Shown here piece by piece: positions 30,497-41,807 of a DNA stretch of 44,570 nucleotides. Both the position numbers and the translations under genes were made by a program. Origin of the DNA: Chara braunii (lineage: Eukaryota; Streptophyta; Charophyceae; Charales; Characeae). The stretch spans positions 912,696 to 957,265 of the forward strand of contig BFEA01000378.1 in NCBI GenBank assembly GCA_003427395.1, read 5' to 3'. Every line of letters begins with the position of its first letter. Position 1 is the first letter of the stretch. Below the pieces are notes generated by a model. It ran no database searches and was not told the DNA's origin. It was given only the letters and a program-made list of their open reading frames with translations.

Positions 30497-30813
30497 TGGC
30501 CGGTTCTCATTCTCTCCTCCTTCTCCCTCTCCTTCCGTGGAAGTCTCTTCTCCTTCTCGCTTCTTTTTCCCTCCTTTAACACAGTTCAAATCCGGAAGAG
30601 CCGAGCGACCGGGTTTTGCGCTGCGTCAGCCTTTCCTTGCCCTCTTCTTGGCACATAACACCAGATATCGCGGCGAATGGCATCATCGCTGGCAGTAAAA
30701 GTGCAGTTCGAATGAATCGCGCAACTGAGCATGCGGAGACGAGGAGGAGGGCTTGTGGGTGGCGGAACCGTTATCTGCAGCTGCACATGCGCGCGCGCGT
30801 TCACACACATGCG

Positions 30814-30854
<41 letters not shown>

Positions 30855-30902
30855 TATTTGCTGCCGGTGATGCGGGGGGGCACACACAAGACGGGAGGCC
30901 GG

Positions 30903-30964
<62 letters not shown>

Positions 30965-31241
30965 TGGGCGTGTCCTTGCTGCAAATATAGGGTGAACAGA
31001 CATTCTTCAGGCATCCCGAAAGGAGAGATGTTTTCGCTTTTTGACATTTCACTTATTTTGTAAGTTTATAAGATTGGTAGGCCCTCTCATACTGGAATCA
31101 GACTCCTGTTAAACTTCTCTGGATTAATAGTTCTACGGGGCTGGATGGCTGTACACAAATTCAACCACCTGGTTTTGAAGCTCTTATTTGCTACTCGTTG
31201 CCTGACTTCTTGAACACTCGCCAATGTCCCGATCTCCCGGG

Positions 31242-31291
31242 TGGCGGTATGGTACACCTAGGTGTTGATGAACAAGTCGGGGGTTCAAACC
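31242..31291 (+). other. tRNA-derived SINE-like promoter boxes
   Basis: TGGCGGTATGGT (31,242-31,253) fits an A box. GGTTCAAACC (31,282-31,291) fits a B box 40 bases downstream. The sequence between does not form a proper anticodon arm. Probably the head of an old SINE or a tRNA pseudogene. Confidence 0.5.
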
Positions 31292-31558
31292 TTGGTTGGT
31301 TACGGGGAAAGAAAGGAGACCACCACGAGAGAGGAAAAGTTGTGTAACCTGCCACTTGTAGATTCATTCTTGAGTGCAATATGGTTTTCAATTTTTAACC
31401 AAAGGAATGTGAAGTATCATCTTCCTCGCCACCAGTTCGTGGTATGCGTGCGTGAGTATGTGCGTATGCGTGCTCTTTTGTGTGTATCTGTTTTTCTTTT
31501 TTGGTGTGTGTCTGTGTTGCCATGTGCGCTATACACAGCTTCACAAGTAAAGCATGTA

Positions 31559-31617
31559 ACAGACTGTTCCGTCGGACGTTCACCGTCTCATCAGGAGATC
31601 GAACTCCGACAGTCTGT
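31559..31617 (-). ncRNA. hammerhead ribozyme-like motif, one core change
   Basis: On the - strand: stem III 5' strand ACAGACTGT, the GTC site (cut between 31,608 and 31,607), stem I GGAG, loop TTCGAT, CTCC, then CTGATGA. Stem II follows as GACGG/CCGAC with one mismatch, then GGAA where GAAA is needed, then stem III 3' strand CAGTCTGT. Stem III is nine perfect pairs. The A-to-G change at the second core base should abolish or strongly lower cleavage. Confidence 0.7.
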
Positions 31618-32011
31618 ATGTGTGTGTGCGTGCGCACAACCAGGCCTTCCTGGCTTTCTCTACTTCATGCAACGGGTGCTTTTCAAGAAGCACACAACGG
31701 TTCGGCTGTCGCAGTGGCTATATAGCCCGTCGGCCGTTGACAGACAAAAGGGCTCGCTGATCGGCTTGAAAGAAGTATTTCCTTTGCGAACGACAGGAGC
31801 TCCTCCTTGGTCAAATTGACAGCTTGTAACATCAACTCAATTGATATTAACATAATAAGGATATTCTTTCTATTTAAATAGATTCCCCAAATGCCTAAAT
31901 TCTTGTAACAAGGATGATGCTTCGGCGAGCAAAGAGCCGTACAGCTACTCTCTGCGGGTTTGGAACGACAGTCCGCTCGATATTTTCTGCCAGTCGTCCT
32001 CCCCTCCCCCC

Positions 32012-32023
32012 NNNNNNNNNNNN
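32012..32023. other. assembly gap (12 N) in a C run
   Basis: Unknown bases flanked by long C runs. Confidence 1.
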
Positions 32024-33276
32024 CCCCCCCCCCCCCTCTTCGTTCTGTGTTTCCTGATTGCTGCCCTTGGTCTCTTTCACTGAGGTTCATGAAGTCCTGT
32101 TATCAACACCGATGATAATCATCGCAATCGGTTCACATGTGCTTCGCGCCTATCAACCCTTCTTAATTTTTGTTGTTTGGACCAACCCTTATTGCGCCTC
32201 CTCTTGAAAGTGAGTACGAGTGATCTCATCGCCATGCAAGCTGCGTAGAAGGGGGGCGGGGCGGTAAGGGGGTGTTCTCACCCACGCCTACGACAGCAGC
32301 ATTGGCTTCAATTGGGATACCAACTTTAGTCTGAGGGAGCTCCGACTTGACCGTATATACGACGCCGGGAACTTGTCCTTTCATGATCTTGCTTCCCTTG
32401 TCTTCCACCACACAACGAACCCTTCATGACTGTATCAAGATGAGAGGGTACGTGAGATTCGGGTGAAGACGGTGCCGATCCAATGTGCTGCTCTTCACCT
32501 CTCGCTACCGATGATAATGATCGTCGCCATGCGCTTCTCGTTCTCAGCATATGGGCCTTGTTTCACCAATCGCCATCCGCCAATATTTTGAATGCATCTG
32601 TGCATCGGTACTGTCCGGATGGGGAGTGGTGCAACTAGGCCCTGTTACACAGGGCCTTGCCAATCACGATGTTTTTGCCGTTGCTTCTTTCTGTGTTTGT
32701 TTCGCGCGACTGCGCCCTCCCCTCCTCCTCCCCTCACGCCACCCCGGCCCCCCGCCCCCCTTCCCGCCCTTTCCCCCCTTTCCGCCTCCCTAACCTAACT
32801 GTATTCATCTGATTCGTGCAGGATCTGAACTCTCGGTTTTAGCTGTCTTTCTCACTATTCTTCTTGATGTGTGAGTTTCGTTTGTTTTTTGTTTCCCGTT
32901 CTCACTACCTTGTTTCCGGAAGAGAACTTCCTATTATTATGATTGTATTTGGCCGGGATAGAGGCTGTATACTTTCATTCATTCATAATGATGATAGGGA
33001 GTGATGATCGGGGGCAATAAGGCACAGTCTTGATGTCCCTGGTTTGGTCATGGTTGTTGTTTACCGAGAGTCGAAGGCAATATACGTTGTCCCAGCGCAA
33101 ACAGCGGTTAGCAGTGGCGTTATCATTTGAATAGAACAAAAAAAAAAGGAGAACAAGGAAACGTGACAATGTATCGCATATTTCTTTTGGCATCGTCCGA
33201 CCCCGTGCTCACTTCCACTCTCTTCTCGCAATCGTTTCAACACTTGCGCATGTTGTAGTCAATTAATCACTAGTAA

Positions 33277-33384
33277 TACCGTCTTCACCCGAATAGTACG
33301 CGCAGTCATTATCGCTGTATCTAGTCTAGAAGTTGCCCCAAATCCAGCTATTTGACCGGGCGTAGTATTCGGGTGAAGATGGTA
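33277..33384. repeat. inverted repeat with GTCTTCACCCGAAT arms
   Basis: The left arm TACCGTCTTCACCCGAATAG (33,277) pairs with CTATTCGGGTGAAGACGGTA-like text at 33,360-33,384, loop about 58 bases. A third copy of the arm stands alone at 32,457-32,473. Confidence 0.65.
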
Positions 33385-34508
33385 GTGTACTCAGGTACCC
33401 GTGGAGTGTACTTACTGTAGTGTCTCCGGCTGCTTATAATCTGCCGCTGTAATGTTTTCGGGCTGTTTGTGGAGAATTCCCGGGCTCTGTTTTCAGTTTT
33501 ATGATGCAAATTTTTCTGATCGTTCAAAAAAAAATACAAAATTATTGTGGAGCTCGTGTCAACCCGGGGACTGTACGCGCGCATCTGACAACGAAAGAAC
33601 GGCTTGGGTGGCTGAGGTAGAGATTTCCCCAGGATGTATCGGACCGCAATTCCGGCCAGATACTCAAACTAGAGGCTTACCCAGGGTCCATCTGATCGCG
33701 ATTCCGGGCCGTGCTGGATGTATCTGACCGCAATTATGTCCGCAGGTGAGTAGTAGTCTAGAGCGTGTGTACTAAGTCTGGTTGAGGGAAGTCACTTACT
33801 GAATTCGGACGGTGCCTAGGATCAGCCGAGGGTTCTGTTTGTCTGCACACAGGAGGGGGGCTATAAGCTCGCATCGGACGAATGAAGAAGGGATGGGAAC
33901 GGAAAAGGTCGGGAATGGGGGACAAAAGCGCTAATGAGGCCATACTCACGCGAGGACTTGTTTCCGTGTATCTGACTGCATTTACGGCCTGTTCTGTCTG
34001 CGTCTGGCCTCAATCATATCCATAGATAAGTTGGAAGTGTCCTTGTATCAGTATGCCCTGACTGTTGTGGCTTGTATGTGAGATGCTTGCTCTCTTCCGT
34101 ACTGAAATCCTTCTCCTTCCGATGATTAGCGAGGAGCGAAATTTCCGCATCACTCTCAGGGCACACTCACTACTCGCACCGGGACCTTCTTCGCTGAATG
34201 ACGCAGCCAGAAAGTCCACAATGTGTGTGTGATGCCCTCACTTTGCTAGGACGTAAAGTCAACCACAGATTTTGAATGCACACATTTGGGTTTGGATAAG
34301 CAATTGATGAGTTAGAAGAATGATAATAATAATTACAATTAATCAAGAAGGGGTGAGAAAAGAGGGTTTATTTAGCATAATAATTAGTGGATTAGATTAG
34401 TGGGGTTTGGCAGACACTCGTATCATTTCTTGCCGTCGGCTTCCGCGTCGTCTATCCTGTTGTCAAGAGGAATGCCATGGCCATCTTTCGTCGTTCCTTT
34501 TTTTGGGG

Positions 34509-34743
34509 AAATTGTTGAAATATCCTTAAAAGTTTGCGTATCTCATTAGATACCCCTAAAACACAGGGGTATGCTGAAATGCTCCAAACTTCTGCATCGG
34601 TCCTCTACCCGCTCATGGTAACTTTGCCATATGCCCTGGCCCTGGGCTGCAGGGCCCCCTGCATTTCATGTAGACAAGTTGCCCAGGGGCCGGTAGGGGT
34701 ATTTGACGAAATACCCCAACTTTCAGGGGCGTTTCAACAATTT
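34509..34743. mobile_element. MITE-like element, 235 bp
   Basis: The terminal inverted repeats are about 50 bases long and imperfect. Both ends begin AAATTGTTGAAA; inner parts share AAAGTT, GTATYTC and ATACCCCTA. No coding capacity. A target duplication is not clear. Confidence 0.6.
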
Positions 34744-34982
34744 TCCATTTTGCCCCCTTTGTAATCTCTTGGTCCGATGGACCATGGATCGGATATGAAT
34801 TTGATCAGAACAGATACTACACTTGATGCTATAGGGCAAAAAGAGCTGAGGAAAAAGGAGTTCCGAGAAAGGTATAGCATTTCGTCCTTCAGTTGGTCGC
34901 ACAGCTCTTTCAGCAGTTGTATAGCACACGTGGTCTTCTGTTATGTTTGCTAAACGGAAACATTGGTATGGGCGTCACTCCG

Positions 34983-35078
34983 CTACTCACGAAATGTGCA
35001 GAATGAGAATGAATGTTCCGCTAGAACATGGGAAAGTACACAGCCATATTTTTTTCCTTTTCTGCATTTCGTGAGTAG
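34983..35078. repeat. inverted repeat, 17-19 bp arms
   Basis: CTACTCACGAAATGTGCAG (34,983-35,001) and CTGCATTTCGTGAGTAG (35,062-35,078). The loop holds a small hairpin, GTTC CGCTA GAAC, also found in another form near 1,481. Confidence 0.75.
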
Positions 35079-36206
35079 GGGAGCGAGGGCCTATGTCAGC
35101 TATTCCAGCAGTTCTGTTGCGCACACGTACCCTTCTGTGATGCGCCGAATGCAAACACAAGCCAAACGTAAGCAAATCATGCCAGACATCGGTTCGCTTG
35201 ATTAATGTCGTCTTCCCGCTAGCCGAGCGTGTGCATGCTGTGTCCCGGTAGATGAAGCCCATCACCTCGTTCATTGTAGTCCATCATGATCCATTCGTTA
35301 TGCCGTCTGTTACCAGCGCCCTTTGGAGTCCCTCATGACGGTCCGCTCTGTTGAGGAAGTAATTTCCCATGCAGGGAGCTGGTGGTAAAGCTTCATCAAG
35401 GCTACAAATGGCTGGTGGCGGATCAAGAGCAGATGTTTTGACCTCCGGAGTTTTTCTGAAAAGGCCGTTCTCATAGCAGATAGAGACCCCTTCCCCCCCC
35501 CCCCCTCTCCCCTTCTTTTAATCCTTATCCCCTCCCCTCCCGTTCTATTTACAGATAGAGACTCCTCTATTCGTTTCCACGAATGATGATTTGGATCCAT
35601 CGTTACCCTACTTGCTCGGCAAGTTGACCAAGTTGCCTGATTTTCTTAAACCACCATTACCTCCGATCCTGTTTTTGCCGAGCCTGGGTCCCAATGTATT
35701 TTCTTTTCTGCTGTTTTTATTGAACCTGAATTTCACTGCGGACCGAGTTTTCCTGAGCCTCGGTCGAATTGTATTTTCTTTTCAGGTCCTCACGGCAGTT
35801 GCAATCAGCCTCGCTTTCATTCACACTTTACATGCATGCAAACAGTAGTGCAGCAAACTGGCGACATGCGCCCACTCAGTACTCAGAGATATGGCAACCA
35901 GATACGACTTCACTTCCAATGGCTATGGCGATATAGCGCCCATACAACTCTCTGTTCGCATACAGTGGATCACCCTGGATGTCCCACACGCGTCTCTCTG
36001 AACACACACACACACACACACACACACTGAACACTAACTACAGCTATGGCTGCTATGGCCGCCTCTACCCTATCGCTATGGCTAAGCTTTGTCTCTCAGC
36101 CCACTTCGTCTTCGGGCTCACTGCAGACCTCCTTGCACAAGTCGCTGTGGCAGCGCTTCCGCATGGCTCACGCAGGAATGAATGAATGGCTGGGCGCTGC
36201 CTCTTG

Positions 36207-36213
36207 ATTTATA
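36207..36213 (-). promoter_or_regulatory. TATA box of the second gypsy LTR
   Basis: The - strand reads GTATAAATCAAG, aligned with CTATAAAACAGC at 19,079-19,073. Confidence 0.5.
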
Positions 36214-36537
36214 CTTCGGCAGCTTGTTGGTCTGGCCCTTTCCCATGCCCGAAATGCACACAGTCCCATGCGGTACTTGCTGGACTGGACCAGGACTGAC
36301 TGGGGACTGGGACTGCTGACTCAGCACGGTTAGACTCCACCACTTGACCACTTGCCTGACCACTTGCCCACTTGCCTCAGTCTAAACGTGGGCAGCTTCG
36401 AAAGGCCACTATTGGGACCTTCCGGAATGCCGTAGACTTGGCCTTTCGTGGCTGTAGGAGCTACGACTCTGACCTTTCAAGAAAGCTACAGCTACGACTT
36501 CTAGACCTGACTAAGACTCCTACTCGACAGGTCTACA

Positions 36538-36586
36538 GATCGAACCCCTGCGACCTCAGGACCCTACGACAGTCTACCACTGTTAA
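36538..36586 (-). other. tRNA-like A/B boxes in the LTR
   Basis: On the - strand, TTAACAGTGGTAGAC (36,586-36,572) resembles a tRNA D-arm/A box. GGGGTTCGATCT (36,549-36,538) is a good T-arm/B box at normal tRNA spacing. A further B-box-like GGGCTCGATCCC lies about 115 bases upstream on the same strand. It may be a SINE inserted in or near the LTR. Confidence 0.45.
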
Positions 36587-36700
36587 AAATACACTGGTCA
36601 CGGGTTCAACTCTAGGGGCCGACACAGATACTATACACAGGGAAGGTAGGGACTAGGGATCGAGCCCTGGGATCTGCGCGCTACTGCGAATTGGTGAATA

Positions 36701-38912
36701 CCGTTTCACTCCTGCCGGCTTAAATTCGAGGTTCTCCGAGAATAACTCAGTCCAAGGCATTTCCTATCTCTCGCATAGGCTCTAACTATATCGGGAGCTG
36801 TTTCTAGAAGTTCTGTTCTTGTGAACCAGCCGTCGTCTTCCGGCCCCTGATAAGCAAACCGGACTTTATATTGTTTCTGTGGACGACCTCTACCTCATGT
36901 TCTGAACACATCTTCACCTACAATGCCGTCAATGTCATTCTTCTGTCCCTGTCTGGAGGGATCATGGACCGTCTAGAGGGAAACTGTTGACTGGTGACAC
37001 ACGGCAGCAACTTTGATGTGTGAAACACAGGGTAGGTGTGGAGGTGTGCTGGGATCTCGATGGTGTAGGACCGACCATCCTCTCCGCCCTTAACTTCTAG
37101 AACCGGCCACGATCCTCTATACGCGGGCAGTAACTATTGCGAGATGCTCTCCTCAGGTGCAAACTCTTTAGACTTGACCCAGACCAGGTTGCCTACTTGA
37201 AACTGCGATGGGCGACGATGCTTATTAGCCTGTTCTATCATACGGTGCCGGACCTTCCTGAGGTTTTCAACAACAGTGGCTATCTCTTTCTCATGCTGTA
37301 TCGCGAACTCCCTGGTACCGGGCGGTAGCCTATGAATCTGATCCCGGTTCAGTCCTTCAAACGAATGGTCGACTCGGTCTAAAGGACTTGTGCAACTCGT
37401 TGGGAGTGCGACAGGTGGACAAATGTAGACTGTTATGGTATGCACTGGCTACCTTGGGTAACATCTCGTCCCAGTTGATCTGACCGGGTCTAATATACAT
37501 GCGCAGAACTTGCTGCAGGATCTTGTTCATCTGCTCTGTCTGACTGTTGGTCTCTGGATGGCGGCCAGCCGACATCAACAATTTAGATCCATAGACTTGC
37601 ATCAGCTCCTGCCAGTTCTGGCTAGTGAAACGACTATCTCTATCACTGACTATTGACAACGGGACTCCATGTTGACTAACCCAAAAATCAAAGAACTTCT
37701 ATATCACTAACTCTGTGCGTGCCTCTGCAGGCAAAGGAACAAAAATAGCAATCTTGCTAAACCTATCAACTACGACCATGACTTGGCTCTTGTCGTGTCT
37801 ACTCTTGACACCGGCATCCATGAAGTCCATGGAGACTGAATCTCCCGGCTGATCTGGAATGGGCAAGGGTCTGAGAAGACCTAGGGGCCATGCGTAGTGG
37901 TCTTGTTCCTCTGACAAACTTTACAACTGCGGACATATTCTATGCAGTCGCGCTTCATTCCTGGCCATGTGTACGCGTGCATCAGGTTGGCTAAAGTCTT
38001 TTGCTAACCGAAGTGTCCCTCTGTATCATGGCATTCCCCTAGGATTAGACTACGGATCTCCTCACTGTTGGGAATGCACGGGCGGTCTACTACATTAGTC
38101 TTCTCGAATAACAAACCCTCTGTAGTGCGGTAATGTGGCTTAGTCTTTGGGGCCTCCTTGACTCTCTTGAGGAGGTCGCTATAGATAGGGTCCTGTGCAT
38201 ATGCCTGTCTAACTTGCAGGTCACTCCCTATGTCCAGATAGTGAACTATGGCTCCAAAGTAGTCTGATCTCCTACTGAGAGCATTCACAACTACATTGTA
38301 CTTGCCCTTCACTGGCTTGAGCTCAAAGTCATATTGGTCTATCTCAGCGCCCCATCTAGTCAACTTAGGTGTCATCTTGGCCTGTGTCTTTAACCATCTA
38401 AGTGTCTCGTGGTCTGAATACACTTTGAAGTGCCTCCCAAGCAGGTAATGCTTTCAGTGCTCTAAAGCCTGCCTGAGAGCGTAGAGTTCTCTCTCGTACG
38501 TCGAGGTAGCAACCTTCTCTGAGGGCATCCTCGCTGACATGAACTCTACCAATATGTAGCCATTGCCGTCATCCTGCTGCAACACGGCGCCAATCCCATA
38601 TTGACTCGCGTTTGTGGTGACGACAAATGGCAAAGACGGATCTGCAACCTTGAGGACATGATACTCTATCAATGCGCGGTTTAGTTTCTTTAGCGCAGAC
38701 GTACAGTCTTTATTCCATTGCCAAATTGCCTCTTTCTTGAGCAACCTGCGCAAGGGAGCGGCAATAGTAGAGAAGTTCCTCACGAACTTCCTGTAGTAAT
38801 TAGCTAAGCCCAGAAATGACTGCAACTCTATCAATGTGCGGGGCGTCAGCCAGTCTCTAATTGCCACGATCTTGCTGTCCTTTGGCTTAATGCCATCTCC
38901 GTCTAGCACGTT
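36701..38912 (-). pseudogene. second Ty3/gypsy polyprotein: RT end, RNase H, integrase, chromodomain-type tail
   Basis: Right to left: RT thumb ('SFLGLANYYRKFVRNFS') and RNase H to 38,454; 'YSDHETLRWLKTQ' and the integrase zinc module (38,423-38,004, ending 'HDTEGHFG'). The integrase core has its D-D-E residues in 'SMDFMDA', 'SIVSDRDSRFTS' and 'PETNSQTEQMNK'. Then 'FQVGNLVWVKSKEF' (37,445-37,134), 'PVFHTSKLLP', and 'QYKVRFAYQGPEDDGWF' near 36,860, which resembles a chromodomain of chromoviruses. Breaks near 38,450, 38,000, 37,690, 37,350 and 36,935 show decay. The RT catalytic part is missing because another LTR joins at 38,913. Confidence 0.85.
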
Positions 38913-40501
38913 GTCGAGCGCATCGGTTCCGCAGGGGGACCCTCCCGCCCGCGTCACGCAGGATTTTGCAGGACTTCATCCTAGGGCGTGGCTTGCCGCT
39001 CCGGCCGAGTGCGCCAACCGTACCTCTCGCGAGTCCCTACGACAAGACAGAGTCACGCGAGGCACTGCTTTACCTCCACCCGCGGGAGCTGTCACCATCC
39101 CTTGGGTGGGCGTATCCTCGCCGAGCTACCCGACCACGTGCGAAAGCTTTTCGTGTGCAATCGTAGAGGTGGCCTGGCCGAGGGCGTTTCTCGTTCGCTG
39201 TAGCATAGGGGTACGCGCGGTCAACGCCCGAATCGAACCTGCACGTGATCCGCCGCTCGAGGCGCTGATCTCTTGAGCGCGATCCTACGTCGGTCGACTA
39301 GGACGGCTATTCTAACCACGCGATGATACCAGGTGAAACGAAACCAAGTTTCATTCGTAGATCGCGCCTAGCCCCTTGTTCTCACCCAACCCATAACTTT
39401 TGCTGAGGGATTAGATGAGTGTCGTGCGCGAGGTTCAACATAAATATCGCGGCGGCATGGGCTCTATCCTACCGACTTGCAATGCATGTTTACGCAAGCA
39501 GTCGTAATGATGGAATGTTATGCGGTACCCAAACTTAGGTGGCCCTCAGAGGTTTTGAGGGTCACCTTCGACACTCAAGTGTCGGCTGACATACGTTTCG
39601 AGGGGTTATCCTCTTGATGCTGGACAATCGCAAGTGCGGTTGCAAGATCTACCCTCTTCTGCACCCTATGGAGAGGGGTTGAGTAGACAGCTTCAAGGCT
39701 GTCGTGACAGCCAAAGTCTTGGCTCTCTTGACAGGCTCCAACATCGGAGGTATGTGGAGAGGTCAAGGGGTTTGATTTTGACGGCTGCCTCAGACTCCAA
39801 CGTCCAACTATGAAACTCGAAAAGGAAGCCAACGCGGATAGAAGAAGAGGCTCACCCTCTCCCTCCCTTTTTTTTTTTGCCTAACCCATATTCCAATTTG
39901 TATAGCTTGGTAGGCCTATCAAATGAAAAAGGGGCAGGTTAGTACGAAGGATGCGTGCGGATAATGCCCAAATCAGACCCATGTGCGAACCGACATTCGA
40001 AACGTTGGAATCTCGAATGCGGATTCCCATAGGCCGACTAGGGCTAGTATTCCGTCCGTACGACGCTTCACACTACAGAAACTCGGGTCTACTTACCGGA
40101 ACGTGCTTTCGTCCCTTCTGCTTGACCCATAACTGTTCTTGCGCAAACCCTAAGCGGAGTCCGCGCGTCGGATCGTATAAGACGGTCGTGCGCGCGAGGG
40201 AAACACATTCCTTTCAACTATGCAAATTCTCACGATTAGCTGTCATGGTGACGCCTGGTGCGTTACCCACAATTGCTCGACCCTCCGCAGGTTTTGGCAC
40301 TACCCAGGGCACTCAGGTGTCAGACCGAAATATCACGAAGGGGCAAGCCTTTCACGATGTAGAAAGGCTGAAGGAAAAGCCCTTCAGTCCTTGTGACATC
40401 TTCGACTCTTAAGCCAGGTGCTCAGAGAAGTAAGACGTGAAGGCCATGTGCGTGGGGGAAACCCTTTCGCGAGGCCCTAGAGCCTGGGATGTCCTAGACA
40501 A

Positions 40502-40548
40502 GGGCCTCGAATTCCAGGTTCAGGACTAACGTCCAACCAACTAAACCA
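40502..40548 (-). other. tRNA-like segment
   Basis: The - strand has TGGTTTAGTTGGTTGGAC (40,548-40,531), much like a tRNA A box and D-arm, and GGAATTCGAGGCCC (40,515-40,502), like a T-arm. The spacing between boxes is shorter than in a tRNA, so this is degenerate. It lies inside LTR type 2. Confidence 0.4.
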
Positions 40549-40918
40549 ATGAGTAAAGGAAAACATAAGCGTGCGGTCGCATAGCCCCGTGAGGGTTACC
40601 CGAGCGTACGCCTTCTTTGACTATCACATTATCAGGATGGGAAAAGGACAATCTCAATTGAACAAAGAGTTGTGTGGTAGTTCACTCTCACGACAGTCGT
40701 GTGGTGTGCTCATCTGAATCCAAAACATAACCATTCACCAAGACTCAATCGAGATTTCTCCACACATACGTGCGATCACACAGAGTTCAAACGACATCGC
40801 ACACACTAAAAGGGTCAACTTTTCAGCCTTTTGCAGCTCACACCCTGCCTTATGCACACAAGCCCAACCTTTTCCCCACCTTTCCTCAACAAAAATACTC
40901 AGTCTTTAAGAAATGGCC

Positions 40919-40925
40919 ATTTATA
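40919..40925 (-). promoter_or_regulatory. TATA box of LTR type 2, - copy
   Basis: TATAAAT on the - strand, corresponding to TATAAAG at 16,369-16,375. Confidence 0.4.
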
Positions 40926-41807
40926 AAGAATCTGGGTGAAAGCCTAAGAAAACATAAAACCCTGCAAGGGCCAAGGCCTTAGGTTGAGAGGCAGAAGAAG
41001 CAGGAAAGTTGAGTCGTAAACCGACCTGTTATCAAATGATAACATAAAAGTGATCCTTTGTAGGATCAGGCTGAACGAATCAAGCCTTCGATCGAACTGC
41101 GAGAACCTGCATCACAGTACAGGCCAATAGAACGACACTACTATGTTCAAGCCAGGTGGAGAGTACTATCCAATTCGTAACCTAGCTCCTCTACTAACCT
41201 TCATGTTTAGTTTCCCTTACTAATACTAAATCACTAAGAATTTCGGCAGTATCTCCCCTATTCAGGGTGGATTTGCCAAGTCTCTCCTAGCTAAAAATAT
41301 TCTAACTCCTCAAATTCTACGAAATTTTGGCAGTGCTTCCCGTAGGAAAAGTGCCTTCGCATAATTCCTAGGAGTCCAGAAATGACTAACTCTTTCAGAT
41401 TTGTAGAAATTTCGGCAGCGCTTCCCGTAGGAACAGGAAAACAGAAGGACAAAGCAAAGCTATACTTGGGACTAACTTCTGACACTTGCTTGATAGTTAG
41501 GATTGAAGATAGTTTACATGATCCCCTTTCAGAAGATGGTATCGTGAGCTATCGTCAACTCTAACTTCAAGTAAGGTCAACCCTATCTTTATCCCAAGCT
41601 CTCCCTCCCATCATCCATCTCATCTACCTATGGCTCCAGCACTTGGCGAACATCTAAGCAGCTAACCTATTGAAAAGACGCCCCAGAGTGAGAGCCAACA
41701 AGCATGCATAAATAAACATCTCTCACAATCCCACATCAGTTTGGCCTAAGTAGTTCATTACATCTCTAAGTTCCTTTCCCTTTTAAGTCCCCCTTTCCTA
41801 TGGCATA

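Larger units (their letters stand above)
30497..35830 (+). other. probable large intron or 3' flank
   Basis: No UBX-coding exon was recognised. Contents are two (GA)n tracts, a SINE-like unit (31,242), a hammerhead-like motif (31,559, - strand), a C-rich tract with a 12-N gap (32,012-32,023), and repeats of GGATGTATCTGACCGCAATT type at 33,630-33,740. It also holds ATTCGGGTGAAGA motifs, a MITE-like unit (34,509-34,743) and an inverted repeat (34,983-35,078). Short frames across it are not supported. Confidence 0.45.
35840..36700 (-). mobile_element. LTR of the second gypsy element (- strand)
   Basis: It lies just beyond the polyprotein tail on the same strand. It shares the promoter region with LTR type 1: TATA box, 'agccattcattcattc', GGAGGTCTGCA, and the GGAAGCGCTGCC motif at about 36,149-36,160. 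An (AC)n tract lies at 36,002-36,027. The ends are not precisely defined and no second LTR is found upstream. Confidence 0.55.

Noticed and set aside
30820-31063. Arginine/glutamate-repeat proteins over (GA)n
   Set aside because: Microsatellite translations; all frames of a GA run stay open.
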